This document shows positions 63,674 through 64,000 of a stretch of DNA of 64,000 bases, piece by piece. A program made the translations under genes and the position numbers. How positions within the stretch are numbered: position 1 is the stretch's first letter; every line of letters begins with the position of its first letter. Source of the stretch: Photobacterium obscurum (GTDB taxonomy: Bacteria; Pseudomonadota; Gammaproteobacteria; Enterobacterales; Vibrionaceae); NCBI RefSeq assembly GCF_026191635.1, contig NZ_JAKRRW010000006.1, positions 124,001 to 188,000 on the forward strand, in the 5' to 3' direction. The notes under the pieces were generated by a model. That model ran no database searches. It was not told the origin of the DNA and was given only the letters and a program-made list of their open reading frames with translations.

Positions 63674-64000
63674 TGTGCAGCGTCCTCGGTAACAACTTCA
63701 GATTCAATATTTTGCATGTCTTCTTCATCGAATGTGATTGATAATCCCTGGCTTTCGATCATTTGGTGGATTGCTTCCTGCTGGGTATTGGTGGAGCTGT
63801 ATACATCCCCGAGGTTTTCCGTCGAAGGCATACCGGAGTCATCCATCGGGCCTTCATAAGGGAACAGGTAAGTCCCGTGCCCGCCGACGGTGGCCCGGAT
63901 CACGCCTCGCAGAGGGACTCCATTGTCTATCGTGTCTTCGCGGATATCTTCCAGTTGCAGGGCACGGATCAGCGGTTCGGTTCCGGTGAGGCTGTTTTTC
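63670..64000 (-). CDS. VolA-like lipase, C-terminal end only
   Basis: The frame is open to the right edge, so its start is outside the window. About 109 C-terminal residues are visible, including SLTGTEPLIRALQLEDI and VGGHGTYLFPYEG, which match the end of Pla-1/cef-family extracellular lipases such as VolA. These surface lipoproteins cleave lysophospholipid or other lipid esters. Overlap with fadL by four bases supports the assignment. The catalytic serine lies outside the window. Confidence 0.8.
   Translation of the reverse strand, partial: KNSLTGTEPLIRALQLEDIREDTIDNGVPLRGVIRATVGGHGTYLFPYEGPMDDSGMPSTENLGDVYSSTNTQQEAIHQMIESQGLSITFDEEDMQNIESEVVTEDAAQ

Noticed and set aside
1-64000. Mobile elements, integrases, CRISPR arrays, tRNA or rRNA genes
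   Set aside because: Looked for transposase-like proteins, regular spaced repeats and RNA gene signatures; none was seen.

Overview
The window is chromosomal DNA from a marine gammaproteobacterium, most likely of the family Vibrionaceae. The pointers are a TLH-type GDSL lecithinase/haemolysin, a fadL gene overlapping the end of a VolA-type lipase gene, a mannose-type PTS IIABC + manA pair with a divergent AraC regulator (as I remember it from Vibrio cholerae), DUF2784 and DUF2799-like genes, and moderate GC. Genus cannot be fixed from this sequence; Photobacterium or a Vibrio relative is a guess. I see no rRNA, tRNA, CRISPR array, integrase or insertion sequence.

Region 1 (1-25.6 kb) is a glycan-use island, probably for beta-glucans. 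It holds two ExoP-like GH3 exo-glucanases (the first cut by the window edge), a LacI regulator with an operator array and a CRP-like site, a LamB-type porin, a chemoreceptor, a GH30 enzyme without a signal peptide, an AraC-GH39 fusion protein, a GPH sugar symporter, a NagZ-type GH3, beta-phosphoglucomutase, an OprD-type porin and an exported SurE phosphatase. A simple model: long glucans are trimmed outside or in the periplasm, enter through LamB/OprD and the GPH symporter, and are cleaved inside by GH30 and GH3. The GH3/beta-phosphoglucomutase pair suggests that part of this is phosphorolysis. The TLH lipase ends the region.

Region 2 (25.8-36 kb) has a GltS symporter, an orphan PTS IIB, a PTS IIA protein with a degenerate HPr-like domain, an AraC regulator divergent from a PTS IIABC gene, manA, a secreted alpha-amylase, a candidate dual-function small RNA (31-codon reading frame, structured 3' part, CRP-like site over the promoter) and a SRAP-family DNA repair gene.

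Region 3 (36.3-49.5 kb) is anaerobic respiration on the minus strand. It has a three-gene Mo-enzyme operon (ArrA/SrrA-like catalytic subunit, four-cluster ferredoxin, NrfD-type membrane anchor) with a perfect FNR box, followed by a complete nosRZDFYL nitrous oxide reductase cluster with a near-perfect FNR box.

Region 4 (49.5-64 kb) has a lipoprotein metallopeptidase, DUF2784 and an alpha/beta hydrolase, then a fermentative module: iron-dependent alcohol dehydrogenase, glycyl-radical activase and dehydratase-type glycyl radical enzyme. A divergent AraC regulator faces this module across three 21-bp-phased direct repeats. Next come an HPr-EI-EIIA fusion with another orphan IIB, alanine dehydrogenase, and fadL plus the end of a VolA-like lipase gene.
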